Source: Mesocentrotus franciscanus (taxonomy: Eukaryota > Echinodermata > Echinoidea > Camarodonta > Strongylocentrotidae). Taken from it: a stretch of DNA of 64,000 nt. The notes beneath the pieces are model-generated. The model made no database searches. It had not been told where the DNA came from and saw nothing but the letters and a program-made list of their open reading frames with translations. The position numbers and the translations under genes were made by a program. The DNA is taken from the NCBI GenBank assembly GCA_037976565.1, contig CP137680.1:20610675-20674674 (forward strand), given 5' to 3'. This document shows, one piece after another, positions 34,064-45,867 of this stretch (position 1 is the stretch's first letter; the number at the start of each line of letters is the position of its first letter).

Positions 34064-34424
34064 CTTTATAAGCATAAGCAAAATGATGAGAGCAACAATA
34101 AAAAAAACCGTATAAGTCATTTTTTAAATCTTAAATGGAGGAGCACTTACATTGTAAAAAAATAAGTGACAAAGGCTTTAATTTAGATCATATCTTCAAC
34201 GACGGATCCAAATTATGCCGTTTGCATTTCAATAATGCCTATCTATCGCACTTTGATCTAGAGCGGCAGTGCTTAGGATAAAATTCATAAAGGTGACAAC
34301 AGAAGATACAAAGTTGAAATTATAATAATCTTACAGTAATAAACGTACATTAATATAAAAGGATGGTATAATTATGAGTGGGGAAGGGGTGTCACAGTCC
34401 CCAACCCCCAAATAATTTACTTAT

Positions 34425-34522
34425 CACTATTATTATCATTATTGTTATTATTATAATTATTAGGCCTATTATTAGTAGTAAAAGTATGAGTAGTGTTAAT
34501 ATGATTAATGTATTATTAGGCA

Positions 34523-34571
<49 letters not shown>

Positions 34572-34654
34572 TTCATCATTATGATTATTATTATTATTAT
34601 TATTTTGTTTGGTAATTCTCCTTATTATTATAAGGTCTTTTTCTCCTTATCACC

Positions 34655-34701
<47 letters not shown>

Positions 34702-34840
34702 CGTCATCGTCATCGTTATCATCATCATTATCATTATCATTATTATTATTATCATTATTATTATCATTATCATTATAAGTATCTTTATCATTATCATTAT
34801 CTTCATCATCATCATCATCATATCGTCATCATCATTTTAA
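34425..34840 (+). repeat. (ATT)n/(ATC)n microsatellite in the intron of gene C
   Basis: Almost 400 bp of ATT and ATC runs end close to the splice donor of exon 1. Confidence 0.92.
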
Positions 34841-34856
34841 TAGGTCTCGTACGTAC

Positions 34857-35010
34857 CGTTTATAGCTACCAGCTCTTGGAGACATGTAAGGCAGTAGGTA
34901 TGGCCACACGCTAGATCCCTAGCCTCTTTCAGTATACCGTGACAGATCGGACAATTCAGGTTCTCCACGAGATCAGCATACATCGATTTTAGATCCTTGT
35001 AACTCTCCAT
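34857..35010 (-). CDS. RING-UBL gene C, exon 1
   Basis: ATG at 35010 starts MESYKDLKSMYADLVENL. RING ligands CPIC, CGH, TYC, LTC are followed by CCLC from exon 2. The donor G|GTACGTACG is intact. The exon is 154 bp as in A and E. Confidence 0.82.
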
Positions 35011-35142
35011 TGTCGTTGTGGCGATGATATAAAAATATTATTGCTATACTGTATATTGCTGGAGTCTTCAGTCTTCCAGAATTCGACCTTCTCTGACTGA
35101 TCGACACACCATATAGGACTGCTTCTTCACCAAGTCAGAGCT

Positions 35143-35153
35143 CGATCGTAGTG
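35143..35153 (-). promoter_or_regulatory. kappaB/Dorsal-like motif upstream of gene C
   Basis: GGGTTTTCCCC, about 135 bp upstream of the ATG, is in the conserved 5' flank. Confidence 0.35.
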
Positions 35154-35496
35154 GGTTTTCCCCACGAATTTTACGACATTGCTCTCTTTTGGCGAATTTT
35201 CAAGCTGCATCCGCCTGTGTTGCGCAATGGTTCATATTTTGCTTCCTGGGAAAACGATAATTGCAAGCACTTTCGAAAAAAATCAAAGTAAAGGCGATTT
35301 CTAGATAGTTTTGTCCATCCCCTTTTGAAATATGCGAACAGTACAATGAAGTATTATTACGTAACACAAACATGATTTATATTGGATATACAATTGAAAT
35401 TGCCCTCTAAGTCGATTTTTTTTCAGACGGATGATATAAACTTTGGACAAAGAAATTAAAGTGGAAACAAAAGTTCATTACAAATAACAACGGCTC

Positions 35497-35638
35497 AATT
35501 GAGAGAGAGAGAGAGAGAGAGAGAAAGGGAGAGAGAGAGAACAAAAAGAGAGAGGAGAAAGAGAGAAAGAGAGAGAGAGAAAGGGAGAGAGAGAGAACAA
35601 AAAGAGAGAGGAGAGAGAGAGAAAGAGGAAAGAGAGGA

Positions 35639-35670
<32 letters not shown>

Positions 35671-35700
35671 GGAGAAAGAGAGATAGAGAGAGAGAGATAT
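35497..35700 (+). repeat. (GA)n microsatellite upstream of gene C
   Basis: GA-rich repeats are followed by GGAGAAAGCACATCAGGAAA, also present after the tract of gene B. Confidence 0.92.
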
Positions 35701-35870
35701 GGAGAAAGCACATCAGGAAAAGGAATGATTAAATTGAGGCTTTCAAATGAGTATGTGAATAAGTTGATCTGGTACGGTAGAATTTCGGCCACCACAGCCC
35801 CTTCAAAAAAGAGTTAATATAATATAAATAATGTTTCCTAGCGATCATTGGTCAAGCGTCCTACCACAAG

Positions 35871-38523
35871 CAGGGGTGTCGATTTGTATCCGTGGTTGGG
35901 GGGGGGGGGTGATAGGTGCCAAAATATTTTCGGCAATGGATCAAAGCAACCAAGAGGTAGAAGCGTGTGGCAGGTTGCACCCCTACCTTCCAAGTTATTA
36001 ACTTTTTCAAGTCACCCTCAATAAAGATAACATTTCAGAGAATATAAGAGTGGTAATAAAATTAATAACATGCTAAATGTTAGTCCTGACTCTTGCCTGC
36101 AGTGTAGGCCTACCAGACTGATATCATCTATTTTTAAACGAAATTTAGACATTACCAAAAAAATCAAATGGTGAGGGATATCAACTTGTGAAAGTATTAT
36201 GTTACCAGTGGGCAAATGCATTAATAAGCAACCAGGAAAGGTTCATGTAGACAGAAAATTCTTTATTTCCTGGTGATAGAAACATACATTTATGAATATT
36301 GATGTCTCCAAACAACATTCATCGTGAAAACCCATTCCAATATTCTGTGTAAGGAGATCTAAAAAAAATAGTTCTCATTAGTAAATGAAAAACATATTGC
36401 TTTTGGTTCTTCATTTGACTCTCTTCCTTCTTTAATTAAACCAACTGAATCCTCTCTGCGGGAAACTCAATTCAATGAAACAGAATATCACTGATGCAAA
36501 ATTTGGTTCTCAAAATGACAGAAAATTTCCACTCCTGATCTCATACAAACTGTCTGTTTCTTAAAAACATAATATAAAACTTACGTTCCAACTACCAAAC
36601 AACAAACTTCCATTATCTCCTTCTTCACCCAGATATACTTATCATACCAGATACGCTCTAAAATATAAGCATAATATCCCCTAAGGCACGGACCAGGGCA
36701 CTACTTTTTTCCTCAAAAACTATAACCAGTTTTAGAAGGTGCATTATTATTGGAAGGGTGTTATAAACAAAACTTCAAACTTAATAACATTCTAACCTTC
36801 AAAAACACCTTAACTATCTTATGTCTGTTATGTTTGAATACAATACATAGGCCTACATCAGCTTTTCAATAAAACAAAAATAAGTTGTGACATAATAATC
36901 TTTCTCCAAAATATCGAACTGGAGTATTCTGTTGTATTGCTTGTTCATGTACATACAAAGAGCTTATTTCCAAGAGGCACTAGACTCTTTGTTTACCCGA
37001 TTTTGTTCAGGTGTCTATGGAAAATTGTTATTAAAAGATGCATGTGTTCATAATTTCTCTCGTAATTTAGGTTAATACTTTTGTTCAAGGTAAATAGAGG
37101 AAAATGTATATCATTATCTCCATTTGCTATCAAAAGATTTTGCTCCTTTCGGAAAATAGCTCTTCAAATGTTTTACATGTAGAGATATAAATAAACAAAG
37201 AAATGGATGAAATCAATAAAACAAAATAGATACTGAGTATGAATCAGGGAACAAACTGAAAGTTTCGTCTCCTACATGCTGCCATTTGGACAAAACCGTC
37301 TTTCTCTTCAATGATACAATATTTTATTACTTTACTTGCATTATTATGAAAAAAACGCATCATCAACCCCACATAGTTATAATCATAGTTATAAAAATCA
37401 TTTCAGATTGAACTGGCCAAAAGTCATGTGATATTCTTGCTCAGATGCTTTCCTTTACCTTTAAGAGTTCTTTATATTGAGGAATTGGTTGATCATTTTT
37501 TTCTTGGCAATAATGCCCAAATTAAAAGAGTTAATGGTAAAGACCAGTTTTGGAAACGCCCCTCTCTCAAAAAAATTAAATGGAAGCTCTCATTACCAAT
37601 CATGTGAAAGAATATGCTTTGACTAATACGTGATGATACAAATTTTGCCGGGAAAGTCGAGAAACCGCCTACTAATGGATATATTTGGTAAATTATTATA
37701 TCTATTGGGACCAAAAAGATATCGCGCACGTGGTCGCGCAGTCCCATATACATCTTTCTGTGTACAGTGCTTGTAACTTTACCAAGACTGGGCCAAATTT
37801 CTTATCATTTTGATGATTCCAGAACCTTGCAGTACACACCGATACTTCTATGCTAGATGATCAACCTTTTCTGATCGATTCCACAACGTTTCTTTCACAA
37901 TGCAATTGCATAACCAGAACTGGTCTTTATCTTTAAACAAATACACGACTGTAACTCCTAGCGCGTTTTGAAAAATGTTTTAGGAAATATCAGGAAATAA
38001 AATGAGTGAAAAAAACAAACAAATAAAGATACAATGACGTGAATTTTAAAAAGGGTGAACGGAAACAACATAACAACTAGTGAACTATTTTATAACTCTC
38101 CCACTCTCTACTTCTTTTTTGCACTTTTGCGCTTCGCTTTTTAACGCTGCGGCTTTGCATTTGGCGCACTGCATTTCTATGATGCTGTTGATTGAATAAA
38201 TTGAATAAATTGATCAATTCCTGATGAAGCCGTATGAGCGAGAATTCAATTTATTCTTGTCTCATATACGGTTGTCTCATTTCCTTCGTTTTCTATTTAT
38301 ATATGTATGTATTATGAAAATGAGATAGCAAAATGTGTATATTGATGGTCATCTTGCGAGTAATAAACATTAACTACTCTCATCGGGCTCTCATCATTAC
38401 TTTTTCTCTTCTTTTTAAATTTTTTTTTTATGGTGAATTATTGGGAGAGGGGGTGATTGTACAGGCCATCCCCCACCTGAAATATTGGGGGATATATCCC
38501 CATCCCCGTGATCGACACCCCTG
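35871..38523. mobile_element. Non-autonomous hAT element, 2.65 kb, 8-bp TSD
   Basis: The ends CAGGGGTGTCGATTTG and GTGATCGACACCCCTG are flanked by ACCACAAG (35863-35870 and 38524-38531). The flanking text continues across the element as in the last EGF/ShKT intron at about 25490. No transposase domain was recognised in any frame, so it is probably a deletion derivative or a MITE-like passenger. Confidence 0.85.
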
Positions 38524-38598
38524 ACCACAAGCTTCTGACAGTCCTGGGTCCAGGGAGTAGGGATGAGGGGTGGGAGATGGGATAGAAAGCCAAATGCT

Positions 38599-38988
38599 GG
38601 GAATCTCGATGGTAGAGTCTTTCCCTATGCCATAATCCTCCAGAGTCGTTGAGCCTTGTAGTGGCTTGCCCCCAAAACAGACGCTGTACATTGGGTGGGA
38701 TGTCGATCTTCTTATCGACCTGTCGCTTGAGGGCGTCTGCCGTGTCTGACAAGCGAACGTGGATGGATTGTGAATTGCCTTCGAGGTCACGTACGAAGAT
38801 CTGCGTTGCCTCAGTGTTTCCCTAATGCTGTCTCCTTTCGGCCAACAAAGCTTCCATTTTCTTCATCATAGCTGCCTGCTCATCTAGGATGCAGTTGAGC
38901 TTGTAGTTCTGCTTTAGACCGTTCAAGCCCGTGGAGGGGATACTGGTCATCTTCTGGCAGAGACAGCATTTGATGTTAGACGTCCAAC
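38599..38988 (-). pseudogene. RING-UBL copy D, disrupted
   Basis: Exon 2 begins normally (GWTSNIKCCLCQKM). It then has a deletion and an in-frame TAG in the linker after AERRQH, and a later frameshift inside the UBL near QRLFWGQ. The UBL tail is lost: after STIEIP the text switches to EGF/ShKT intron sequence, so the Gly-Gly end is missing. No RING exon follows at the expected place. The linker places it with C and E. Confidence 0.82.
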
Positions 38989-39339
38989 CTTTATAAGCAT
39001 ATGCAAAATGATGAAAACAACAAAAACAACAACTGTAAAAAAAAAATGGAGGAGCACTTACATTGTAAAAGACATAACTGACACAGGCTTTAATTTAGAT
39101 CACATCTTCAACCGATCCAAATTATGCCCCGCGCATTTCAACGAGGCCCATCTACCGTACTTTGATCTAAAGCGGCAGTGATTAGGATTACATTCATAAA
39201 CGTGACAACAGAAGATACAAAGTTGAAATCATAATGAACTTACAATAATAAACTGACATTAATATAAAAGGATGGTATAATTTTGAGTGGGGTAGGGGTG
39301 CCACAGACCCCAGCCCCTTTACCAAAGCCCTGACAGTGT

Positions 39340-39540
39340 GAATAATAACATCATTATTATTTTTGTAGCTGTCGCTGTTGTTGTTGTTCTTATTATATTA
39401 ATTAGGTCTTCTTCCCCTTATTACTATGACTATCATTATTGATATTATTATTATTATAAGAAGTAGTAGTAGTAGTATGAGTATTGTTATTATTATGATC
39501 ATTTTATTATCATTATCTTCATCATTATCACATTATCAGA
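39340..39540 (+). repeat. ATT/ATC microsatellite (block D remnant)
   Basis: It is equivalent to the intron microsatellites of C and E, but the RING exon that should follow is replaced by transposon and unknown sequence. Confidence 0.8.
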
Positions 39541-39749
39541 CCCCATGGTAAAAAAATTGTCGGGGGCGGGGGCGGGAATATCTTTCGACCCCACTCTTTT
39601 TATGGATGAAAACCCTTTATTTTTTCTCTTTCTTCTTTTTCTTTTTTTATCAGTGCCGCGACCAGTGCATGACCATTGCAGAGAGTGCAATGCAGACCCT
39701 GCAGGCGTTGCCGGTGTGACTGCGCCGTTTGTCCTACTAGTACCGTTTG

Positions 39750-40045
39750 CAGTGGCGGATCCAGGGGGGCGGGGCAGTGGCGGATCCAGGGGGGACCGGG
39801 GCCGGGCCCTCTCCTAGGAAAAAAACAGGTAAAAACACCCTTTTTGAAAAAAAGAAGATGGGCCCCCTCCCCTGGCGCCCAAGGGGAGGGGGTGGCGGTG
39901 GAAAAAGCACCCTTCCCGTAGGGGAAAAAAATTTCGGGTGCCAAAAAAAATTTGTGCTCACTACCCTGGCGCCCAAGGGAGGTGGCGATGGAAAAAAATT
40001 CACCCTTTTTCGGGTGCCAAAATTTTTTTTTGCTCACTCCCTGTT
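39750..40045 (-). mobile_element. hAT-like family member, reversed and truncated
   Basis: Two CAGTGGCGGATCCAGG starts lie 25 bp apart (39750 and 39775), followed by the internal blocks of 19734-20046 in reverse order. The far end is not seen. Confidence 0.65.
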
Positions 40046-40220
40046 TTGGGGCACACATCAGCTGGGAGGCAGTGGGAGGCAGAAAAAAACCTTCGAATTG
40101 TTAAGATGTCAATGATGGTACACCATAAAGAAATTGTTAGGATAACACCCCTTATAATTTTGTTGCGTTATGTTTTGTTCTATTATACATTTTTTGTTAA
40201 TTTGTTTGCTTTTATCCTAG

Positions 40221-40339
40221 AACCTTGTATCCAAACGTCACGACTGTGCACAACCCGAACGCTGAGTCTATGCGGGGACGTAGCAATCATCGATGAACAC
40301 TGCCCAGTCATGTGCGGCAGCTGTCGTATGGTCGTATGA
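40221..40339 (+). CDS. Duplicated ShKT terminal exon
   Basis: The acceptor TTTTATCCTAG is intact, and 38 codons plus stop encode the same six-Cys ShKT domain as 25719-25840, differing after the last CxxC: SCRMVV instead of ICQERLS, because of a small indel. No EGF exons were found upstream in this block, so the exon may be orphaned, or could be spliced from a distant upstream gene. Confidence 0.6.
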
Positions 40340-40977
40340 GCACCAACGATTCGTAACTGTCAAATATTACTCGGGATCCCAAGCTGTTATAATCTAAAAT
40401 GTGAATGACCGCAAAGACCTTCACAAAATTAACTCAAGAAATAATTCAAGGAAATACCATATTTATTGTCCATAAAAGTAATTGTCGATTCACGTAATAT
40501 GTCGGTGTAATAATCGCACATTTCAATAGAATATTTACGAGCCTTTTGAAATTGACTACGTCGATTCTCGAAAGTATCTTCGGTCTTGTGAACTGTTTTA
40601 GTTTACTGTTGATTGCTAGCCCTGCTCTATTTAGTCTCAATCAAGGGAACCTAAAGGGCTTGTTCAGATGTGGCGCGTGGTAAACCGCCGCAAAATAGAT
40701 TCATAAATGTTAAGCGTATATTACAATTTACGTCATCCTGAAGAAAAAAAATACCGGCGGGGATTTGCAGCGTCACATCTGAACGAGCCTTATAATTATG
40801 CTGAAATCACTTTATCGTTTCTGATAATTAGACTTTGCTTAGGCCATTTTCCTATGATTTGATACATGAGATATTTTCTATAAGAATAGAGCATATTTTG
40901 GTAATTGTAACTAAGCTCATCTTAATTATCGATATTGTATAAGTAGTCATGATTAAATAATGTTTAAAGGGATAGTT

Positions 40978-41505
40978 GAGTTTTGTTGCAGAGGGCGCTA
41001 CACAAAATAATTTTTGTGTGAGATAATAAAAAACTGAGTGTCAAATTTGAAAGAACATACAATTTAAATGACAAAATCATCTTTGTTTGATCAAAATCGG
41101 TTCAGAGACGGCTGAAAAATCCATAAATATAACGATTTATAATATTTGTGGTGCCCCAGATAAATTCGATAATTTGAACCAGCCGTTGAAAAAACGAGAT
41201 AGCGCCTTATACGTTTTATTCCAGCCAATGCCGATGTTTGCTTTTTCGTGTTGGTTACAATACGCACAACCAGCCGGCCCGTGTATTGTTACTATTGATT
41301 AATTAATTAACGGTCACCGTATTTTTTTGAAAGTGGAGCTGAATTGGTATGATCGTATTGGCTAAATGTCACACATTTTGATGTCTAAAATTACCTTCAT
41401 AGCAATGTTAGGTCAGAGCAGTAGGAATGTCATAAATAATAATAAGAGCAACAACCATGCACTTTGAAGGCATTTGCGGTGTGAAACAAGATCTCAACTA
41501 TCCCT
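40978..41505. mobile_element. TTAA-type (piggyBac-like) MITE, copy 1
   Basis: The ends AGGGATAGTTGAG and CTCAACTATCCCT are flanked by TTAA on both sides (40974-40977, 41506-41509). The empty site AATGTTTAAATGCAAT occurs at about 8420 and 26500. It is 528 bp with no coding sequence. Confidence 0.85.
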
Positions 41506-41891
41506 TTAAATGCAATCTGTTCAACATTACTAGGAATGTAAACATGTCTATGTACAATTCAGTTTGTACATTCTGAAGAGCAAACGAATGTAGATCAAGC
41601 ACAAATTAAGAAAAAAAATGTATATTTCTTTCTAAATCATCTTGCGTGTATGTATGTATCTGTGAAGTTCGCCAACTCCCTTCCTTTCTCTCCTCCGAAT
41701 TCTTTTACACTTATTTCATTCTATTCCTCTCTTCTCTGTCAGTTTCTTTCGATTTTGTTTTCAGGTTGCAATAATTTTTCATTCATTGTTTTCTACTAAA
41801 GGATGACAAATTTAGACGATTTAACCGAAAAGCCAATTTTATTTTGCTACAAAGCGACCACCACGTCACAACTAGACAGTACAACTTATTA

Positions 41892-42730
41892 GTACGGAAG
41901 GTAGTACAAATGCAGTTTTTGAAGGTTTAAAACTTTAAAAATGTTCTAAAGCTCGGTCGCTTTGCACCCTCGCATTTCTGTGCTGCCGGAGGATCTCATA
42001 AGTTGCCACCGTAATTTAGGATTTAGGATTTTTTTTAAAACATTTTAAATTTAAATACATTTTCTACGACTGGCTGGACAGCCAGTCGGGCTATTTTTCA
42101 AGATGGCCGCCAGCATTTGTGTTAAAAAAAAAAAACATTTTAGCAGGACCACTTTAGCAGTATGTTTTTAATGTTTTTCATTTTTTCTTTTTTTTTTAAT
42201 TGAAAAAAAAAAACCAGGCGGCCCAAAAAAAGGAAGCGGGCGGGGATGCTAAACATTAATATATTTTTAATGGCCTTATAGCAACCTTTTTAAATGGTTA
42301 ACAAAATTTGACCAAAGATGTAATGTTATTGCTTCGCTACCTATAAGTTCCATCAGCCTCTTGATAAATATTGTCCTTAAATACTGAAATGTTAAAAGGT
42401 ATTCATAACGGTTCAACTTCCTTTAAAAAAAATCTTAACTTTCGGTTACCTTGCGAATTCCTCGTCTATATTTCTTCAGGGTTGTCATTAATTACGAACC
42501 CCACTTGCATGACTTGTGAAAGAGAGCCAATTACTCTTGTTAAAATTATAACTGTACAGATTGAGTCCATTGTTCCCTTGCGATTATCGCTAAATGTAAA
42601 ATGCTTAGAAATTGCGTAAAATGCAATAAGCCTTGCTCCCTCACTTGTACATTTACGTAGAACAATTTGGGCAACGGGGCACAGATCTAATGTTTGCCCC
42701 GGACAGCTATAATGCCTAGATACGCCACTG
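41892..42730 (+). mobile_element. Ancestral hAT-like insertion, block 5 copy, left end deleted
   Basis: The right end TACGCCACTG and flank TTGACAAG match block 1. The left end is missing, and an extra segment with a GACTGGCTGGACAGCCAGTC palindrome (about 42040-42290) is inserted. Confidence 0.65.
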
Positions 42731-43604
42731 TTGACAAGTAGTGTGTTAAAAACTGTTAATACTTGGGGATAATAAATCGAAATTTACTTTCCACATTCAA
42801 ACGAAGTTTTCATAATGCTGAAGGGTTAATAGTTACTTTGAATTAAGTTTTATAACAACTTAGTACTACAACAGTTCCCCAGCGCCTTGATCTAAATACA
42901 AAGATGAACGTACAGGTGACATAAAATGACACGTTTGAGCAAACGGAGTATATGATTAAACTATCCTCTAACCAACAGCCGGGCGAATGGCACAGGGGGC
43001 ACATATCTTAAGTATAAAATAAAGAAGTGGGCCCTTAAATGTACACCGGATCAATTTAGGACATCAAAGGCTCCTCGACATGTGATTGCACCTTTTTGTC
43101 AGAAGATCTGTGACTTGTACCTCCCACTCCATCCCAGCCAGATAATTTCGGATCATAAACACATCTTGACAAAAAATGAAGAAGAAAAAGCACCGAAATA
43201 TTTTTAGTTTTTCCCTTCGGTTACAACAACACTTGAATCAACATGTGGAAAATTGTAAATTCGGATGAATTAGTAACAACAATTCGAGCCAGCTTGTTCC
43301 AGAAGGAACAACCATAATACCATATGATGCATTATTGCCAAGTATTGCCAATAATCATAGTTTTGACAACATAGGAATGCTATGAATGGACAAACTGTAA
43401 CAAAACAACCTGATATGTATACAAATTTTATTTTTGTATAACCTCCCTGACGAAGATACTAGTTGCGTTTCGAAAATTCGGACAATAAAGATTACATCAT
43501 TTGGCAATAATGCATTACACAATCGTTGTTTTATGGTTATACATATTTCTATTGACTTCACGAAATGCTGAGAACTCATCTCTAAGACAATGCGATTTAG
43601 TGGG

Positions 43605-44044
43605 TCATGTTCCTCCTTTGAGAGGAATTGTGAGCTCGATGGTAGAGTGTTGTCCTATGTTATACTCCTCCAGAGCCGTTGAGCCTTCCAGCTGCTTGCC
43701 CCTATAAATCAGACGTTGTACATTGGGTGGGATGCCGATCTTCTTCTCGACCTGTCGCTTGAGGGCGTCTGCCGTGTCTGACAAGCGAACGTGGAAGGAT
43801 TGTGACTTGCCTTCGAGGTCACGCACCCAGATCTGCACTGTTTCCGTTGCCTCAGTGGTTCCCTGTTGCTGTCTCAGTGTGGCAGAGGCCTGTTCGGCCA
43901 ACAAAGCTTTCATTTTCTTCATGATAGCTGCCTGTTCATCGAGGATGCAGTTGAGCTTGTAGTTCTGCTTCAGACCGTTCAAACCCGTGGAGGGGATACT
44001 GGTCATCTTCTGGCAGAGACAGCATTTGATGTTAGACGTCCATC
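43605..44044 (-). CDS. RING-UBL gene E, exon 2
   Basis: It is 440 bp, open throughout. It begins GWTSNIKCCLCQKM, has a linker with MKKMKALLAEQAS and TEATE, then UBL (TVQIWVRDLEGK ... TIPLKGG) and a single-residue tail Thr. The K63 equivalent is Gln; K11 and K48 equivalents are kept. With exon 1 it gives 197 aa. Confidence 0.82.
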
Positions 44045-44141
44045 CTTTATAAGCATAAGCAAAATGATGAAAAAAACAATAACAGCAACTGTATAAGTAA
44101 TTTTTATTTTAAATGGAGGAGCACTTACATTGTAAAAAGAG

Positions 44142-44333
44142 TGTGTGTGTGTGTGTGTGTATTGGGTTTTTACAGACGTGTATCAATCAGATATGATTAT
44201 TTACGTCTGGGGACCGACCTTTAACGTCACCATGCGAAAGACGCGATTCAGTTTCGAACCTGCGTCCTCGGCTGAATCAGTTTGTAACTTCCACTGTTAG
44301 CTGGATTACAGGCGCACGCCACAACGCCTAGTT
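44142..44333 (-). mobile_element. SINE with a 7SL-like head, in the intron of gene E
   Basis: Flanked by AAAAAGAG direct repeats (44134-44141, 44334-44341). On the minus strand it starts GGCGTTGTGGCGTGCGCC then TGTAATCCAGCTA, closely resembling the 5' domain of 7SL RNA, followed by a B-box-like GGTTCGAAAC and ending in (CA)n. Its 3' body is shared with 46795-46975. Confidence 0.65.
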
Positions 44334-44361
44334 AAAAAGAGATAACTGACACAGGCTTCAA

Positions 44362-44877
44362 AGGGATAGTTGAGTTTTGGTATAGAGGGCGCTACACACA
44401 ATAATTTTTTTTGGTGAGATAATGAAAAACTGAGTTTAAAATCTGAAAGGGCATACAATTCTAATGAAAAAATCATCTTTGTTTGATCAAAATCGGTTCA
44501 GAAACGGCTGAAATATCCATAAATATAACCATTTCTAATAATTTTGAACCAGCCGTTGAAAAAACGAGATAGCGCCTTATACGTTTTATTCCAGCCAATG
44601 CAGATGTTGGCTTTTTGATAGCTTTTTCGTGTTGGTTATAATACGCACAACCAGCCGGCCCGTGTATTAAGTTACCGGTCACCGTATTTTTTTGAAAGTG
44701 GAGCTGAATTGGTGTGATCGGATTTAATCTAAATTGCACACAGTTAGGGGTGTAAAATTACCTTCATAGCAATTGTAGGTCCTAAAAGGGCACTAGAAAT
44801 GTCATAAATAGGAATAAGAGCAATAACCATGCACTTTGAAGGCATTTGTGGTCTTAAATAGGAACTCAACTGTCCCT
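44362..44877. mobile_element. TTAA-type (piggyBac-like) MITE, copy 2
   Basis: The ends AGGGATAGTTGAG and CTCAACTGTCCCT are flanked by TCAA (mutated TTAA) and TTAA. The empty site GGCTTTAATTTAG is at about 34178. It is about 90% similar by eye to copy 1. Confidence 0.83.
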
Positions 44878-45309
44878 TTAATTTAGATCACATCTTCAAC
44901 GACGGATCCAAATTATGCCCCGTGCATTTCAATAGGGCCTATCTGTCGTACTTTGGTCTTTAGAGCGGCAGTGATTAGGATAAAATTCATAAAGGTTACA
45001 ACAGAAGATACAAAGTTGAAGTCATAATGAACTTACAGTAATATAAAAGGATGATATGATTTTGAGTGGGGTAGGGGTGCCACAGACCCCCAAGCCTTTT
45101 AGCGATGCCCCGGACAACGTGAATAATAACATCATTATTATTGATGTTGTTTATGTCTTCTTCTCCTTATCACTGTTATTATTATTATAAAACATATTAG
45201 TAGTAGTAGTAGTAATATGAGTATTGTTATTATCATGATCATTATCTCCACCATTATCTCCATCATTATCATTATTTACATCATCATAATGGCTCATGCA
45301 CGTACGTAC

Positions 45310-45463
45310 CGTTTATGGCTACCAGCTCTTGAAGACATTCCACGCAGTAGGTATGGCCACACGCTAGATCCCTAGCCTCTTTCAGTATACCGTGACAGAT
45401 CGGACAATTCAGGTTCTCCACGAGATCAGCATACATCGATTTTAGATCCACGTGACTCTCCAT
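45310..45463 (-). CDS. RING-UBL gene E, exon 1
   Basis: ATG at 45463 starts MESHVDLKSMYADLVENL. RING ligands CPIC, CGH, TYC, VEC are intact. The donor G|GTACGTACG is intact. The exon is 154 bp. Confidence 0.82.
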
Positions 45464-45602
45464 TGTCGTTGTGGCGATGATATACAAAATAGTGTAGCTA
45501 TATTGCTGGAGTCTTCAGTCTTCCAGAAATCGACCTTCTCTGACTGATCGACACACCACAAAGGACTACTTCTTCACTAATTAGTCAGAGCTTGATCGTA
45601 AT

Positions 45603-45613
45603 GGGTTTTCCCC
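45603..45613 (-). promoter_or_regulatory. kappaB/Dorsal-like motif upstream of gene E
   Basis: GGGTTTTCCCC lies in the conserved 5' flank, about 140 bp upstream of the ATG. Confidence 0.35.
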
Positions 45614-45867
45614 ACGAATTTTGCGAAATTGTTCTCTGTGGGGAAATTTCCAAGCTGCCTTCTGCCTGTGTTGCGCAATGGTTCATGCCCTTTCGAGAAA
45701 AAATATAAACCTAAAGCGATTCCAAGTAGTTTTGTTTATCCCTACGAACATGATTTCTATTGGACATTGCCTTTTTCTTCTTCAGACAGATGGAATAAAC
45801 CGCGGACAAAGAAAGTAAAAGTGGAAATAAAATTCAATAAAAATTACGAAGGGCTAAATTAAGAAGA

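Noticed and set aside
39652..39749. Cys-rich segment after a TTTTTTTATCAG acceptor-like site
   Set aside because: A frame gives CRPCRRCRCDCAVC, but upstream stops, nearby transposon ends and no donor make an exon call unsafe.
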